Below, one piece after another: positions 48,545-56,902 of a stretch of 64,000 bases of DNA (positions are counted from its first letter, which is position 1; the number at the start of each line of letters is the position of its first letter). A program made the position numbers and the translations under genes. The notes under the pieces are model-generated. The model saw only the letters and a program-made list of their open reading frames with translations. It was not told where the DNA came from and did not search any database. The DNA comes from Haloimpatiens lingqiaonensis (GTDB lineage: Bacteria > Bacillota > Clostridia > Clostridiales > Clostridiaceae). The stretch spans positions 20,897 to 84,896 of the forward strand of contig NZ_CABDWS010000003.1 in assembly GCF_901447495.1 (NCBI RefSeq), written 5' to 3'.

Positions 48545-49768
48545 TTAATAAAATTCTTGTTTTCTCGCTGTAAACAAACCCGTATCCTTGGAAATATGAA
48601 TACCGTTTTCCTCTTTAATTTTTTTATTTAAAAATTCTCTAAGTTCTTGTATCTTATCCTCATCAAACTGTTCTCTTACATTGCCTGGCATAGAAAATAT
48701 ATAATCTATAAGTGGTTCTGCTTTAGTTATATTTAAGCTATCTTCATATCTTTCTATGTTAATATCCTTAAACCACTTTTCCATTACATCTTTACCATTT
48801 TCTAATTGAAACTTGGATGTATTATCCCAACTTTTTGAGTTTATATCCTTTGATCCAAATTGGAACATTAAATTTCTCATTTCTACCATGTGATTTTTAC
48901 CCACAGTAGATGCATAAAAGTACCCATTCTTATTCAATACCCTATGAATTTCACTAAGAGCTCTATCTATATCATCTACATGATAAAGCATATGGTTAGC
49001 TATAACCACATGGAAAGTTTCATTCTCAAAAGGTATATCTTGCACATCAACTATTTTAAACTTAAATCTACTGGCTTTTTCCTTTAAGTTCATTTTAGCA
49101 TCATAAAGCATTCCCTTTGAAAAATCAGTAAGAGTTATATCCCACTCTTTAGGTATTCTATCCATATTTTTAAACCATAAACTAGCATCTCCACACCCAA
49201 GTTCAAGTATTTTTAAATTTTTAGGTATGTTAGATATATTTAATAGTCTATCAAAATACCATCTCATCCATCCATATTTATTTGCACTAAGTTCATCATG
49301 TATTCTTATTCTTGCTCTCAAATTTGATGCATTTTGGTATTGTGCTAATAATTTATTATCCATATTCAATACATTTATTATATTAGCAAAGTTTTCCCAG
49401 TTTATTTCTTCATTTTTGTTTAACATTTCTAATGTATCATCTATAGCTCTCATTACCATCTTGGTATGTTGAATTTTTCTATCTACTATTTCCTTTTGTA
49501 TCTCTAAAGATTTTTTAAAGTCCTCTTCATTTACATCAAAAACAGATATTTTCTTTATCTCATCTAAGGAAAACCCTATAAATTTTAAAGTCAATATCTT
49601 TTGAAGTTTAGCAAAATCATGTTTATCATAAAACCTTTGACCCTTTTGATTATACTTAGAAGGCTTTAAAAGTCCTATATTATCGTAGTATCTTAAAGTT
49701 CTTAGGGTTGTTCCCGCTTTTTTGGCAAAATCCCCTATACTTATGAGCTGGCTACCATCTTGTTTCAT
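48545..49768 (-). CDS. MerR-family regulator fused to a SAM methyltransferase
   Basis: 407 residues from ATG 49768 after GAGGTGG. Residues about 8-75 form a MerR winged helix (IGDFAKKAGTTLRTLRYYD); a coiled region follows. A class I methyltransferase (LELGCGDASLW near 190, HVVIANHMLYHVDDIDRAL near 250) occupies the C-terminal half. The fusion suggests a regulator whose output domain methylates a small molecule. Its promoter has a 19-bp spacer. Confidence 0.85.
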   Translation of the reverse strand: MKQDGSQLISIGDFAKKAGTTLRTLRYYDNIGLLKPSKYNQKGQRFYDKHDFAKLQKILTLKFIGFSLDEIKKISVFDVNEEDFKKSLEIQKEIVDRKIQHTKMVMRAIDDTLEMLNKNEEINWENFANIINVLNMDNKLLAQYQNASNLRARIRIHDELSANKYGWMRWYFDRLLNISNIPKNLKILELGCGDASLWFKNMDRIPKEWDITLTDFSKGMLYDAKMNLKEKASRFKFKIVDVQDIPFENETFHVVIANHMLYHVDDIDRALSEIHRVLNKNGYFYASTVGKNHMVEMRNLMFQFGSKDINSKSWDNTSKFQLENGKDVMEKWFKDINIERYEDSLNITKAEPLIDYIFSMPGNVREQFDEDKIQELREFLNKKIKEENGIHISKDTGLFTARKQEFY

Positions 49769-49789
49769 ATTTACCACCTCTTTTTAAAC

Positions 49790-49820
49790 ATTATACTACA
49801 TTACGTTACGTCACCGTCAA
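49790..49820 (-). promoter_or_regulatory. MerR-type promoter with 19-bp spacer
   Basis: On the minus strand TTGACG and TATAAT are separated by 19 bp that contain ACGTAACGT. This over-long spacer is the hallmark of MerR-family controlled promoters, and the gene downstream encodes a MerR protein, so autoregulation is likely. Confidence 0.75.
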
Positions 49821-49856
49821 CAACTTTTTATAAAATAATTATGTACATTTTATAAA

Positions 49857-49877
49857 TTCAACTTTTGCAGTTATAAA
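49857..49877. repeat. Lone left end of the MITE-like repeat
   Basis: TCAACTTTTGCAGTTATAAA matches the left end of copy 2. No right end is visible nearby. Confidence 0.45.
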
Positions 49878-49996
49878 ATAAAACTTTCCTTAAGAATTTC
49901 AATCTTCATTTTACATTTTAACTTCTGCATTCTACATTAAAAAATAGTCTAGAACTTCAAACAATTTATATTCAAAAATTTACTTATAAATTTTTC

Positions 49997-50025
49997 TTTA
50001 CTTTTACACATTAAATTGATATAAT
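49997..50025 (+). promoter_or_regulatory. Promoter of the Trp T-box leader
   Basis: TTTACT and TATAAT are separated by 17 bp; transcription would begin near 50032. Confidence 0.55.
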
Positions 50026-50031
50026 TACTCT

Positions 50032-50336
50032 AAAATTTAATATTTTTAAACTTCATGGATCAGGAAGAGTAACTATAATGATGTATTTACAGAGAGTTGA
50101 GGATGGTGGAATCTTAACATTACTATTTTTAGTGAATGGACCTGTTAGAAGTAAAACGAAATCTATTTGTAGAGAGTAGCATTTACCGGAAGCCTACCGT
50201 TAAAAGGGATAGGGTATGTTAGTACCTGAAAAGAGTGATATTTAGTCTTAATTTTAATTTGTATGTAATAAGATTAATATAAATTAGGTGGCAACGCGAA
50301 TAACCTTCGTCCTAATACGGGATGAAGGTTTTTTAT
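50032..50336 (+). promoter_or_regulatory. T-box leader, tRNA-Trp specific
   Basis: The specifier loop gives GTGAATGGACC with TGG (Trp) at 50137-50139, the AGAGAG start of stem I precedes it, and the T-box proper is AGGTGGCAACGCG at 50286-50298. The NCCA-binding bases TGGC predict a G discriminator, as in tRNA-Trp. The terminator AACCTTCGTCC/GGGATGAAGGTT plus TTTTTT follows. Uncharged tRNA-Trp would prevent termination and allow trpP expression. Confidence 0.9.
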
Positions 50337-50443
50337 TTTTTTGTAAGGGGGTGGAATCTATGTTGTGAACTGAGGAATATCACTGGTTCATTATTTACAA
50401 TTCTCGTTTTTTAAAATTATTATTTGAAAGGGGTTCAAAAATT

Positions 50444-50953
50444 ATGAATTTAAAAAAATTAATTATCAGTTCTTTATTACTAGCTATAGGTTTAATATTA
50501 CATCAGGTTTCACCTCCATTATTTTTAGGAATGAGACCAGATTTTCTACTAGCTATGATGTTCATAGCACTTTATATTACTAAAGATTATAAGTCTTCAT
50601 TAATTATAGGTATTATTGCTGGATTTCTAACCGCTGCTACTACCACTTTCCCTGGTGGCCAAATTCCAAATATAATTGACAAAATAGTTACTGCCCATGT
50701 TCTATATGTATTTTTTAAAGCCACAGAAAACAAATTAAACTGTCAAATAATCATGGCTACTGCTAGCATCCTTGGAACGCTAGTAAGTGGATGCGTATTT
50801 TTAGGAAGTGCATTAATATTATTTTCTCTGCCAGCACCATTTTCTACATTGTTTTTAACTGTAGTTTTACCTGCTTGTGCTATAAATATTGCAGCAACAC
50901 TTATATTATTTAAAGCTGTGAACACTGCTTTAAAACGTCGTTCTGCAATTTAG
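50444..50953 (+). CDS. trpP: Tryptophan transporter (TrpP)
   Basis: 169 residues, four to six membrane helices, matching the TrpP family start (HQVSPPLFLGMRPDFLLAMMF). ATG at 50444 is preceded by AAAGGGG. The T-box in front has a UGG specifier, which supports tryptophan uptake. ECF-type S components share this size. Confidence 0.88.
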   Translation: MNLKKLIISSLLLAIGLILHQVSPPLFLGMRPDFLLAMMFIALYITKDYKSSLIIGIIAGFLTAATTTFPGGQIPNIIDKIVTAHVLYVFFKATENKLNCQIIMATASILGTLVSGCVFLGSALILFSLPAPFSTLFLTVVLPACAINIAATLILFKAVNTALKRRSAI

Positions 50954-50987
50954 TAGTCAAATAATCAATAAATAAAATTCCATAAAT

Positions 50988-51034
50988 AAAAACCATGCAT
51001 AAAGAATTTACGTTCCTCTTTATACATGGTTTTT
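50988..51034. terminator. Bidirectional terminator after trpP
   Basis: AAAAACCATGCATAAAG pairs with CTTTATACATGGTTTTT and has T runs on both sides. Its outer ACCATG/CATGGT stem resembles the terminator at 4897. Confidence 0.8.
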
Positions 51035-51090
51035 GATTTTGTATACGGCTTTCATATATTTTAAAATAAGCCTCTTTTATTATTTAAACA

Positions 51091-51585
51091 TTAAAATTCA
51101 TATTCAAATTTATAGGATTTTTCATCTTCTGAAACCTTTGTAAATCCTAAGGATGTAAACAAATTTTTTGAACGATTATTATATTTATAAATTTCCACTT
51201 TAGTCTTACAAAGTCCTATTTCATTTCCTCTTTCTAAAAGCTTTTTTATCACTTTTCTTCCAATACCAAGTCCCCAATATTTTTCTTCTCCTATAACTAT
51301 AGGCATATTTTCTTCGGATAAAGTAACATCGCCAATTGCTTTCCATCCATCCTTTTCTAAAATCTCTATTAAATATAGTTCTCCAATGCCACTTAAATAA
51401 TTGTACATACATCTAATTTTTTCTATATTATATACCTTATCTTTAGCTCCCTCAGAATAATACATTACCTTTTCATTATGGTACCATGGTAGAGCTAGTT
51501 TATAATCTTCTTCTTGTAAAATCCTTAATCTTAAATTATTTTCTATTTGTATAATCTCTAGACAGGTATTTCCTTGTAATTCCAT
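51091..51585 (-). CDS. GNAT-family N-acetyltransferase
   Basis: 164 residues from ATG 51585 after AAGGGGAG. The acetyl-CoA motif IGEEKYWGLGIGRKVIKKL is diagnostic, followed by VEIYKYNNRSKNLFTSLGF. Substrate unknown. It appears to stand alone. Confidence 0.87.
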   Translation of the reverse strand: MELQGNTCLEIIQIENNLRLRILQEEDYKLALPWYHNEKVMYYSEGAKDKVYNIEKIRCMYNYLSGIGELYLIEILEKDGWKAIGDVTLSEENMPIVIGEEKYWGLGIGRKVIKKLLERGNEIGLCKTKVEIYKYNNRSKNLFTSLGFTKVSEDEKSYKFEYEF

Positions 51586-51678
51586 GTGTATTCTCCCCTT
51601 CGCAAATCACAAAATTATGTTATTATGCATTGCTTAGTAACCTCTTCAAACTAGTGTGAGTTTATTGGTTAAATACTA

Positions 51679-52344
51679 CTATAAACCATCATAGAACTTC
51701 CACAATAATTCCTTATTCAAAACCTTTTCAACACTATAATAAATAGTATCCTCTTCTATACCTTTTGCTATTATTTTATCAGGAAATACTTCTAAAATTA
51801 GCCTATTACCATTAGTGTCTTCGTACTTATTATTTATGAAAGAAATACAAAAAAACATCTGTTCTTTTTCATATTTTACTCGTGATTTACCTTTTACCTT
51901 TGTAAAATCCATGGAACATACATAATTCTTCAAATAATTTATTTTATCTTTATCATCTGTTATTCTTTCATCTGGAGCACTTTTTCTATCACTTTCTGGT
52001 GTAACTTTTTCTACTTTTATTCTATCTACATCATTAAAATTAAATTCTATATGATTACACAATTTATCAACTCTTCTATACACATTAAAATCATATATCT
52101 TAATTCCAACCATACATATAAAAAAAATTATAAGAAAGCAATTTGATATTTTGTGAATTTTACCCGCTTTACTTTTTTCCTGTGACCTTAAAAATATTAT
52201 AAAAAATATAGAAAAACCTACCAAAATTACATATCTAAAATTTCTTTCGAAAATTCCGTAATTATTACCATTCTCACTAAAAAAATATAAAACAAAAACT
52301 AACATTATTATTTTAACATACTTACTTGCTTTTTCACGTAACAT
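51679..52344 (-). CDS. Hypothetical membrane protein
   Basis: 221 residues from ATG 52344 after GGGGAG. Three membrane helices (about residues 11-21, 37-52 and 69-84) in the first 85 residues are followed by a soluble C-terminal domain of about 130 residues. Family not recognised. It lies between a TIM-barrel gene and an acetyltransferase in the same direction. Confidence 0.6.
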   Translation of the reverse strand: MLREKASKYVKIIMLVFVLYFFSENGNNYGIFERNFRYVILVGFSIFFIIFLRSQEKSKAGKIHKISNCFLIIFFICMVGIKIYDFNVYRRVDKLCNHIEFNFNDVDRIKVEKVTPESDRKSAPDERITDDKDKINYLKNYVCSMDFTKVKGKSRVKYEKEQMFFCISFINNKYEDTNGNRLILEVFPDKIIAKGIEEDTIYYSVEKVLNKELLWKFYDGL

Positions 52345-52436
52345 AGCCCCTGTTCTCCCCTCTATAAATTCTTAACATAAGTTATACGTACTATAATCCA
52401 CATAGTATATTCATACTTTTATGGTTTATTACTCTT

Positions 52437-53225
52437 TTATAATATTGAACATTTCTTAAGCCTTTTTACTGACTCCCTAAGTGCATCTACGGTTTTTGTC
52501 TCAATTAGCACGCTTAATTTATTTTCTTCTGCAAATTCAATTCTTTCTTTTATAGGAATGTGTCCATCAAACAACACTTGATGATCACTTATTCCGTTAT
52601 AATCATGCAAATGCATATGACTAACTTTATATGGATGATTTAAGTATATATTTTTTATTTTATATCCTGTCATAGCATCATGCCCCACATCCCAAGTGAA
52701 ATTCACTCCAGAAACATTACATAGTTCTAAAAAGGCTTCTTCTACAAATTTATGTACTTGCATATTTTCAACACATACCTTTATACCCAAGGGTTCTGCA
52801 ATAGAAATTATTTTATCTAACGAATCCTTAAGCTTGTCTATGAATAATTGGTTATTCTTCTCATATACAAACATCTTCTTATTTGGCAATGTAAAGTATA
52901 TTCCTGAGTTTAAATGAATATTAATTTTTCTAGCTGCAAATTTTGAAGCCCAAGTGGCAATATACTCAAAAAGTCTAATATTAGCATCTCTTACTTCATC
53001 ATAAAAACATCCAAAATCAATTTCTTCAGGAAAATGCAAAGTAAACTCCGTATTATATTTTTCTTTTAATTTCATTAAATCCTCAGGATTGTTATTTTCA
53101 GGCATGCAATAAGGCAAATTCATATTTAACTCCACAAAATCCAATCCTAATTCATTACATAACATTACGTTTTCCTCAATACTATCTTTTTCAATCAATG
53201 TAGGCATTCCAAATTTACAAGTCAT
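52437..53225 (-). CDS. Sugar phosphate isomerase/epimerase family protein (xylose isomerase-like TIM barrel)
   Basis: 262 residues from ATG 53225 after GGAGAG. LDFVELNMNLPY near the start, VCVENMQVHK and FTWDVGHDA are typical of the AP-endonuclease-2 fold, with metal ligands E, D and H. Substrate unknown; the 6S RNA terminator lies upstream. Confidence 0.82.
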   Translation of the reverse strand: MTCKFGMPTLIEKDSIEENVMLCNELGLDFVELNMNLPYCMPENNNPEDLMKLKEKYNTEFTLHFPEEIDFGCFYDEVRDANIRLFEYIATWASKFAARKINIHLNSGIYFTLPNKKMFVYEKNNQLFIDKLKDSLDKIISIAEPLGIKVCVENMQVHKFVEEAFLELCNVSGVNFTWDVGHDAMTGYKIKNIYLNHPYKVSHMHLHDYNGISDHQVLFDGHIPIKERIEFAEENKLSVLIETKTVDALRESVKRLKKCSIL

Positions 53226-53331
53226 ATTATCTCTCCACTTCCTAATCTAATAAATTTGCATTACACACAAAATTTTACATGTTTGCATTTACATTTTACC
53301 ACATATAACCATAATATTAAATATAATAAAA

Positions 53332-53355
53332 AAAGCAGAGAATATCCTCCGCTTT
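53332..53355 (-). terminator. Terminator of 6S RNA
   Basis: On the minus strand AAAGCGGAG pairs with CTCTGCTTT around six bases and is followed by TTTTATT. It lies about 25 bases after the RNA's closing stem. Confidence 0.8.
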
Positions 53356-53377
53356 ATAATCATCTATTTTTTATAAA

Positions 53378-53581
53378 TAAAATCCGAAATACCGCCACTC
53401 TAATTTTGACACCTATCCTCTCGATAGGTGGGTACCCGCATAAATGTTTCCACGAACTGGCCCTAATAGGTCTTATAGCTCATTTACACATTTGAATATT
53501 GGATTCCCTTTTGCAAACTGTAGGTTCAAAATAAGAGCTCACAAATATCCCAGAAATAAATTCATTATGTAATTTTCTCTT
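53378..53581 (-). ncRNA. ssrS: 6S RNA (SsrS)
   Basis: On the minus strand, the 3' end GGCGGTATTTCGGA resembles the end of E. coli 6S RNA (GGCGGCAUCUCGGAGA) and pairs with 5' TCTGGGATAT. AGGGCCAGTTCGTGG corresponds to the family's GGGCCAG stretch. The hairpin CACCTATCGAGAGGATAGGTG lies in the 3' half. A promoter TTGCAT-N17-TATAAT (53588-53616) places the start near 53581. 6S RNA binds the sigma-A holoenzyme and down-regulates transcription in stationary phase. Confidence 0.8.
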
Positions 53582-53587
53582 CGACAT

Positions 53588-53616
53588 TATTATACAAAAA
53601 CTAATTATAAAATGCA
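53588..53616 (-). promoter_or_regulatory. 6S RNA promoter
   Basis: TTGCAT and TATAAT are separated by 17 bp on the minus strand, with a G start seven bases after the -10. Confidence 0.7.
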
Positions 53617-53643
53617 ATAGTTTTTTATTTAAATTTAAAATTC

Positions 53644-55335
53644 CTACATTTCATCAAATTTACTCTTATTGCTAGTAATAACTTTAATAAATTCTTCAGC
53701 TAAAATAGAATCAAATTGAGTACCACTACATTTTCTTAATTCTTCTATAGCTTCATCGTAACTTTTCTTTGTGTTATATGGTCTATTGGATGTCATAGCA
53801 TCAAAACTATCCACTACTGTTAGCACTCTAGCTAAATATGGTATATTTTTTCCCCTTAGACCATCTGGATAGCCGCTACCATCATATCTCTCATGATGAT
53901 GCAAAATTAATGGCATGGTATCTTTTAAAGATTCTACTGGTTTTATAATGTCCACTCCATTTTGTGGATGCTGCTTTAGCATTTCCCATTCTTCTTTTGT
54001 AAGTGGCATTCTTTTATTTATTACTTCTTCTGGTATATTAATTTTACCTATATCATGCATGTATGCACCATATATTAATATTTTTCTTTCTTTTTCGGAT
54101 AAATGTAATTGTTCTGCCATAAGTTTGCAGTACACAACTACTCTTTCTACATGACCATATGTATATCTATCTTTTGCATTAATTATACTAATTAATGTTT
54201 TTATAGAAGTTATCAAATCAATATGTTCTTCTTCTATATCTTTTTTCAACTCTTCCAAAACAGAGTAATAGCTTTCAACTCTATTTTTATGAAAAAACTT
54301 AGCTCTATACAATGCATCATCAACACTTTTTAATAATTCTAAATCGTTTTTTGCTTTATCAGGGAAGCTTGATACCCCTATAGAAACGGTCAAATTTCCA
54401 TTAGGCTGATTTTCCTCCCCTTGAAACTTATACCTTTCCACAGCTACTCTTATTTTTTCTGCTATCTGCAAAGCTTCCTTTTCAAAGGTATTAGGCATTA
54501 TAACTGCAAATTCCTCTCCACCATATCTTGCCACCACATCTTTTTCTCTCACATTGCTTTTTAGTATGCTTCCTATTATAGCCAATACCTTGTCACCATT
54601 TTGATGTCCATACAAATCATTATAGTATTTAAAATAATCTATATCCAAAAATATTATGGCTAAATTTTCCCCAAGTTTTTCAGATTCTTTTATTTTTTCT
54701 TTCAGTACTTCCTGGAAATATCTATGATTATATACCCCAGTCAAGCCATCAATATTCACCATTTCAGATAATTTTGCATTATGTTCCTCTTCTATTTTAA
54801 CATAGTACCCCAAAGAAATACTTGTTAAAATAAAGACCCCAGATAATATAAGGTCATTTTCAAAAAAAGTATTTATTGGTACATTTTTAACACTTATTAG
54901 GTCTAATGTTAAAATGAATATAGATGACACTGCAGATATAACAAGTCCTGAATTCATACCCAGTTGAATATTAGTAGTTATAATTATAAGTATAAATATA
55001 AATTTATATGGACTTAAATATCCTCCTGAATGAATAATTAAGTATATAAAAAAAAGTAAAAAAAATACATTCTCTCCGTGTTGGATAATACTTCTTTTAT
55101 ATTTTGATCTTTTATTTGTAAAAACAATCCATAATGTATATATTAATATTAATACAAAAGTAGTTGAAACTACAAGAAATATTTCCTGCCAATTATATTC
55201 ACTAAAAAAATATATATTTCTTTCTTTTAGACATTTTTGAAAAATTATTATACCACAAAGAAGTAATAATACTAATTTTACTATAGCAACTAATTCATTC
55301 AATCTTTTAGTTTTATCTTCTTTAACTTTATTCAT
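53644..55335 (-). CDS. Diguanylate cyclase / HD-GYP phosphodiesterase fusion
   Basis: 563 residues from ATG 55335; GAGAG precedes it. About five or six N-terminal membrane helices (residues 15-180) lead to GGDEF, active as RYGGEEFAV near 273. An HD-GYP domain follows, with MHDIGK near 428 and HHERYDGSGYP near 489, both complete. Both making and degrading c-di-GMP are thus possible. It lies downstream of agrD, after a terminator. Confidence 0.92.
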   Translation of the reverse strand: MNKVKEDKTKRLNELVAIVKLVLLLLCGIIIFQKCLKERNIYFFSEYNWQEIFLVVSTTFVLILIYTLWIVFTNKRSKYKRSIIQHGENVFFLLFFIYLIIHSGGYLSPYKFIFILIIITTNIQLGMNSGLVISAVSSIFILTLDLISVKNVPINTFFENDLILSGVFILTSISLGYYVKIEEEHNAKLSEMVNIDGLTGVYNHRYFQEVLKEKIKESEKLGENLAIIFLDIDYFKYYNDLYGHQNGDKVLAIIGSILKSNVREKDVVARYGGEEFAVIMPNTFEKEALQIAEKIRVAVERYKFQGEENQPNGNLTVSIGVSSFPDKAKNDLELLKSVDDALYRAKFFHKNRVESYYSVLEELKKDIEEEHIDLITSIKTLISIINAKDRYTYGHVERVVVYCKLMAEQLHLSEKERKILIYGAYMHDIGKINIPEEVINKRMPLTKEEWEMLKQHPQNGVDIIKPVESLKDTMPLILHHHERYDGSGYPDGLRGKNIPYLARVLTVVDSFDAMTSNRPYNTKKSYDEAIEELRKCSGTQFDSILAEEFIKVITSNKSKFDEM

Positions 55336-55366
55336 AAAAGTCACTCTCTCAAATTAAATTTGTAAA

Positions 55367-55394
55367 TTTAAAGGTGGCATTAACCACCTTTAAA
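55367..55394 (-). terminator. Terminator after agrD
   Basis: TTTAAAGGTGG pairs with CCACCTTTAAA around six bases, with AT-rich sequence after. Confidence 0.7.
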
Positions 55395-55397
55395 TTA

Positions 55398-55535
55398 TTA
55401 TTCTTCTCTTAAGCATTTTGGTTCCTCTGGTTGATATAAAAAGAAATAGCAAGCATAAGCAGATGTAGTTAATGCTATTGATGTAAATAAAACTGCACCT
55501 AAGCTCAATATACCCTTAACTATCTTTTTTTTCAT
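55398..55535 (-). CDS. agrD: AgrD autoinducing peptide precursor
   Basis: 45 residues. The ATG overlaps the agrB stop as ATGA, with GGGGGTGG as ribosome site. A basic amphipathic leader (KKKIVKGILSLG) precedes AYACYFFLYQPEEPKCLREE. The charged tail QPEEPK is that of clostridial AgrD, and by alignment with the C. perfringens type the thiolactone ring would be CYFFL. It is exported and cyclised by AgrB. This gene is too short for most length cut-offs and is the key part of the cassette. Confidence 0.88.
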   Translation of the reverse strand: MKKKIVKGILSLGAVLFTSIALTTSAYACYFFLYQPEEPKCLREE

Positions 55536-56197
55536 TTAGTCCACCCCCAAACAAAAATTTTATTAAAAATTATATCTGTAAAATTAATAAAAGCTTGTCC
55601 TAAATATGTTAGACTTAAAACTTGCCATAAAACCCCTGCACTTATACATATACTAAATGTTAAAAGCAAATCAACATGATATATATAATAAAAATACATA
55701 GAAGATACACTTATTAAAAATAAAGTTCCCCATATTTTAATAGATTTTTTTCTAAGCATATTTCTTTTTTCCTTGCTTTTTATAGGTTTGGATTTACTGT
55801 CAACTGGTGCTAATTTACTTATCAAGTAATAGGATATTAAAAAAATCGCTACCCCAATAGGTAAAAATATATTTAAGTTCATATAAACTATCACATTTTT
55901 TATAAGCCATGAAACAATTCCTGATACAATTGCTCCTGTTATGGCACATCTGTTTGGTGTGCTGGAATGTACTCCTCCTGAAGTTCTTCTTAAAAAACTC
56001 GCACTAAATGAAAATATAATAGCCTCTTTTAATACATTTAAAAAAAATCCTACAATAATTATGCATAGAATTGAATATGTAGTTTGAATACAAGCAAATA
56101 TACCGTATTCTATTACTTCTTCCTTATCTTTATCCAATTCCAAATTTAAAGATATATATTTCGATAATTTATTACATATTTTTTGAACCACACTCAC
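55532..56197 (-). CDS. agrB: AgrB membrane endopeptidase
   Basis: About 221 residues. The GTG at 56197 is chosen, six bases after AGGAGG; the ATG two codons before would have no spacing. FLRRTSGGVHSSTPNRC contains the catalytic His and Cys of AgrB, and LAPVDSKSKPI follows. Several membrane helices. It cuts AgrD and forms the thiolactone. The start overlaps the preceding membrane-protein gene. Confidence 0.94.
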   Translation of the reverse strand: MSVVQKICNKLSKYISLNLELDKDKEEVIEYGIFACIQTTYSILCIIIVGFFLNVLKEAIIFSFSASFLRRTSGGVHSSTPNRCAITGAIVSGIVSWLIKNVIVYMNLNIFLPIGVAIFLISYYLISKLAPVDSKSKPIKSKEKRNMLRKKSIKIWGTLFLISVSSMYFYYIYHVDLLLTFSICISAGVLWQVLSLTYLGQAFINFTDIIFNKIFVWGWTK

Positions 56198-56651
56198 TAA
56201 CATCCTCCTTATTAAGTACCTTTTTTAAAGTAAGAACAGCAATTAAAAATAATATTAACGATGGAAGTGAAAAAATAATTCCTTTAAATGTACATTTAAA
56301 ACCTTGTGAAAATGATATGTTAAAAAACTTTTGTACAATCCATAAATTTATACCTTCACATAAAAACATTATTATTGCGCCAATAAGAGAACCTGACATA
56401 ACTTTTATTGCACTAATTTTATTTATATAAACTGCAACAATGATGTTAAATATAGTTAATATTATTGTATGTACTCCAAAATGTATTGGAAGACTTCTAA
56501 CAAAGTATATTATTATACTAATGATAAATGTAGATAATATAATTTTTTTTCTATCTATTTTTTTATTATCCAAAATATAAAGTAATATAAACAACAAATA
56601 AATCTCTGGTATTCCTCTCAATACCGTCACAAGTAATGAAACCTTTAACAT
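56172..56651 (-). CDS. Six-helix-like membrane protein upstream of agrB
   Basis: 159 residues from ATG 56651 after AAGGATG. The pattern of five or six hydrophobic segments, with a YLLFILLYILDNKKIDRKK start, resembles the sensor half of an AgrC-type kinase, but there is no kinase domain. It overlaps agrB by about 26 bp and is surely in the operon. Its role (receptor, immunity or transport) is unknown. Confidence 0.65.
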   Translation of the reverse strand: MLKVSLLVTVLRGIPEIYLLFILLYILDNKKIDRKKIILSTFIISIIIYFVRSLPIHFGVHTIILTIFNIIVAVYINKISAIKVMSGSLIGAIIMFLCEGINLWIVQKFFNISFSQGFKCTFKGIIFSLPSLILFLIAVLTLKKVLNKEDVSECGSKNM

Positions 56652-56844
56652 AAAATCATCCTTCGTATAAATATTTATTTTTTATAGTTTTGAACTACAG
56701 GCTAATTATACCACTTTTCTCACTAATATGAAATAGTTCTTGTAATAAATTATACCTATTTTGTCATACGTAAAGCATAATTGTAATATAATATATTTTC
56801 ATCTGTAAAATCACCTTTAATTTATTTTAATAATGAAATTATCT

Positions 56845-56897
56845 AAAAAAATAGCCGTTACATATATAACTGTTAAATTAGTTATGTAGCAGCTACT
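56845..56897 (-). terminator. Terminator after the ClpE-like gene
   Basis: GTAGC and related bases pair with GGCTA over a long stem that includes TACATAACT/AGTTATATATGTA. On the minus strand a seven-T run follows. Confidence 0.8.
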
Positions 56898-56902
56898 TTA
56901 AT

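Noticed and set aside
53256..53495. 79-codon plus-strand frame over the 6S RNA region
   Set aside because: It overlaps the 6S RNA and terminator, lacks a ribosome site, and the RNA explains the sequence.
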